A stretch of 64,000 bases of DNA from JAFDZO01 sp044226845. Lineage in GTDB: Bacteria > Bacteroidota > Ignavibacteria > Tepidaquicellales > Tepidaquicellaceae. The stretch is from assembly GCA_044226845.1 (NCBI GenBank), contig JBGAGG010000018.1, forward strand, positions 35,403 through 99,402, written 5' to 3'. Within the stretch, counting starts at the first letter, position 1, and the number at the start of each line of letters is the position of its first letter. The notes under the pieces are model-generated. The model saw only the letters and a program-made list of their open reading frames with translations, did no database searches and was not told the origin of the DNA. Position numbers and translations under genes: made by a program. Below are positions 63,294 through 64,000 of this stretch, piece after piece.

Positions 63294-64000
63294 ATGAAAG
63301 TTAAAAAGTTTACCTGCATTAACTGCGGCGCGCCTAAAGTAAATGAATACACAGAGCCATATATTATGTGTGATTACTGCGGTTCATTTACTGATATAGA
63401 TTATACACTCGGATTAAACTTCTGGACTGCCGCTCCCGGAAAAACTCAAAAATATCAACGCGAAAAATATAATTATGAAAGTAAACTTGCAGAAGCGTTA
63501 AAGAAAGGTGATAAAAATAAATATAAAAGTTTACAATATGCTTACTGGGATGAATACTACAAATTCTACCCCGAATACATTCCTCCTACGATAGATAACG
63601 ACGACAAGTATAAAAAATATCTGGAAGTATGCGCAGATTCAACAACAAACTACTCATTTGATCCTGCATGGAAAGGAAGAGAAAAAGAGCTTGCATTAAC
63701 TCAGCAGAAACTTTCATATATCGCTGCAAAAGACGGCTCTGCAAAAGTTACAACTGAATCGTTTTTTCCTATGGCAGAGTATTATATTGATTATATAAAG
63801 GATTCGATGAAGGATTTCTACGAAAATCCTGAATATGCTATAATGTATGATTTACTTCCCCCTGCCGTTCATCTTAAGATGAAAATCTCCATGTTCGTAC
63901 AGATATGGCTGCCATATCTCTCTCCGGATGATGCCGATAAATTTTTATCGATGACTGGATTTACATTACAATATGTAGAGCTTGATAAACCTGAAGGCGA
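63294..64000 (+). CDS. Zinc-ribbon protein of unknown function (partial, runs off the end)
   Basis: From the ATG at 63294 the frame is open for 235 codons to the window edge. A zinc ribbon is at the N-terminus: FTCINCGAPKV and IMCDYCGSFTD, two CxxC pairs. The rest is helix-rich and aromatic (KYQREKYNYESK, YWDEYYKFYPEYIPP, YYIDYIKDSM). No further domain recognised. The clean long frame shows that the indel-damaged region has ended before this point. Confidence 0.7.
   Translation, partial: MKVKKFTCINCGAPKVNEYTEPYIMCDYCGSFTDIDYTLGLNFWTAAPGKTQKYQREKYNYESKLAEALKKGDKNKYKSLQYAYWDEYYKFYPEYIPPTIDNDDKYKKYLEVCADSTTNYSFDPAWKGREKELALTQQKLSYIAAKDGSAKVTTESFFPMAEYYIDYIKDSMKDFYENPEYAIMYDLLPPAVHLKMKISMFVQIWLPYLSPDDADKFLSMTGFTLQYVELDKPEG

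Overview
The window is low-GC bacterial chromosome from the Bacteroidota/Chlorobiota side of the tree, most like Ignavibacteria. The evidence is three secreted-protein C-termini with the NYPNPFNP-type type IX secretion (T9SS) sorting domain, lipoproteins with a Cys lipobox, and a Bacteroidota-type promoter (TTTG, 20 bp, TAnnTTTG) at 41960-41991. Genus or species cannot be fixed from the sequence.

Region 1 (1-27976) is an accessory island. Its right edge is the 3' portion of a tRNA-Leu(UAA) gene at 27977-28035, followed by that tRNA's terminator. No 5' half lies beside it. This is the scar expected when an element integrates into a tRNA 3' end, so the element should extend left beyond base 1, where the intact tRNA and integrase are expected. 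The island carries: (a) a minus-strand operon from 11013 to 965 with a type III-like restriction helicase and methyltransferase, two HNH endonuclease genes, two uracil-DNA-glycosylase (UDG) superfamily genes and a broken small gene; (b) a plus-strand set of a PD-(D/E)xK nuclease, a DUF2130 protein, a WYL-domain protein and an OLD-family ATPase/TOPRIM nuclease; (c) a T9SS beta-propeller protein, an agmatine-deiminase-family enzyme overlapping a third (Mug-like) UDG-fold gene, a degenerate second copy of the DUF2130 and T9SS 3' ends, and a lipoprotein; (d) a plasmid-like replication module at 20.4-27.8 kb with a 110-nt imperfect hairpin, an AT-rich unwinding-like tract, iterons, winged-helix Rep-like genes and a protein with family A (single-subunit) polymerase palm motifs.

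Region 2 (28.0-49.8 kb) is ordinary, intact chromosome: a T9SS exosialidase-like protein, peptidase E-like protein, YciI-like protein, kelch lipoprotein, receiver-like protein, nuoG, Nudix, pepF, an M29-type aminopeptidase, typA, a heterodimeric ABC exporter, a methyltransferase, rsgA and dnaG. Clear terminators mark several unit ends.

Region 3 (about 49.9-63.2 kb) is recognisable but riddled with single-base indels and stops. On the plus strand it held a surface-sugar (nonulosonate-like) locus: a sugar-biosynthesis protein, a cytidylyltransferase, split transketolase halves with a TPR histidine kinase between them, a class III aminotransferase, an SDR and NeuB. Two tandem paralogous minus-strand genes and a GNAT acetyltransferase follow. 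Protein similarity between indels is well preserved, so the damage is either very recent or a consensus/assembly error. An intact zinc-ribbon gene resumes at 63294 and runs off the end.

The strongest candidate for an undescribed system is the 965-11013 operon, which places two UDG-fold proteins and two HNH nucleases directly behind a type III-like R-M pair. A third UDG-fold gene lies elsewhere in the same island.
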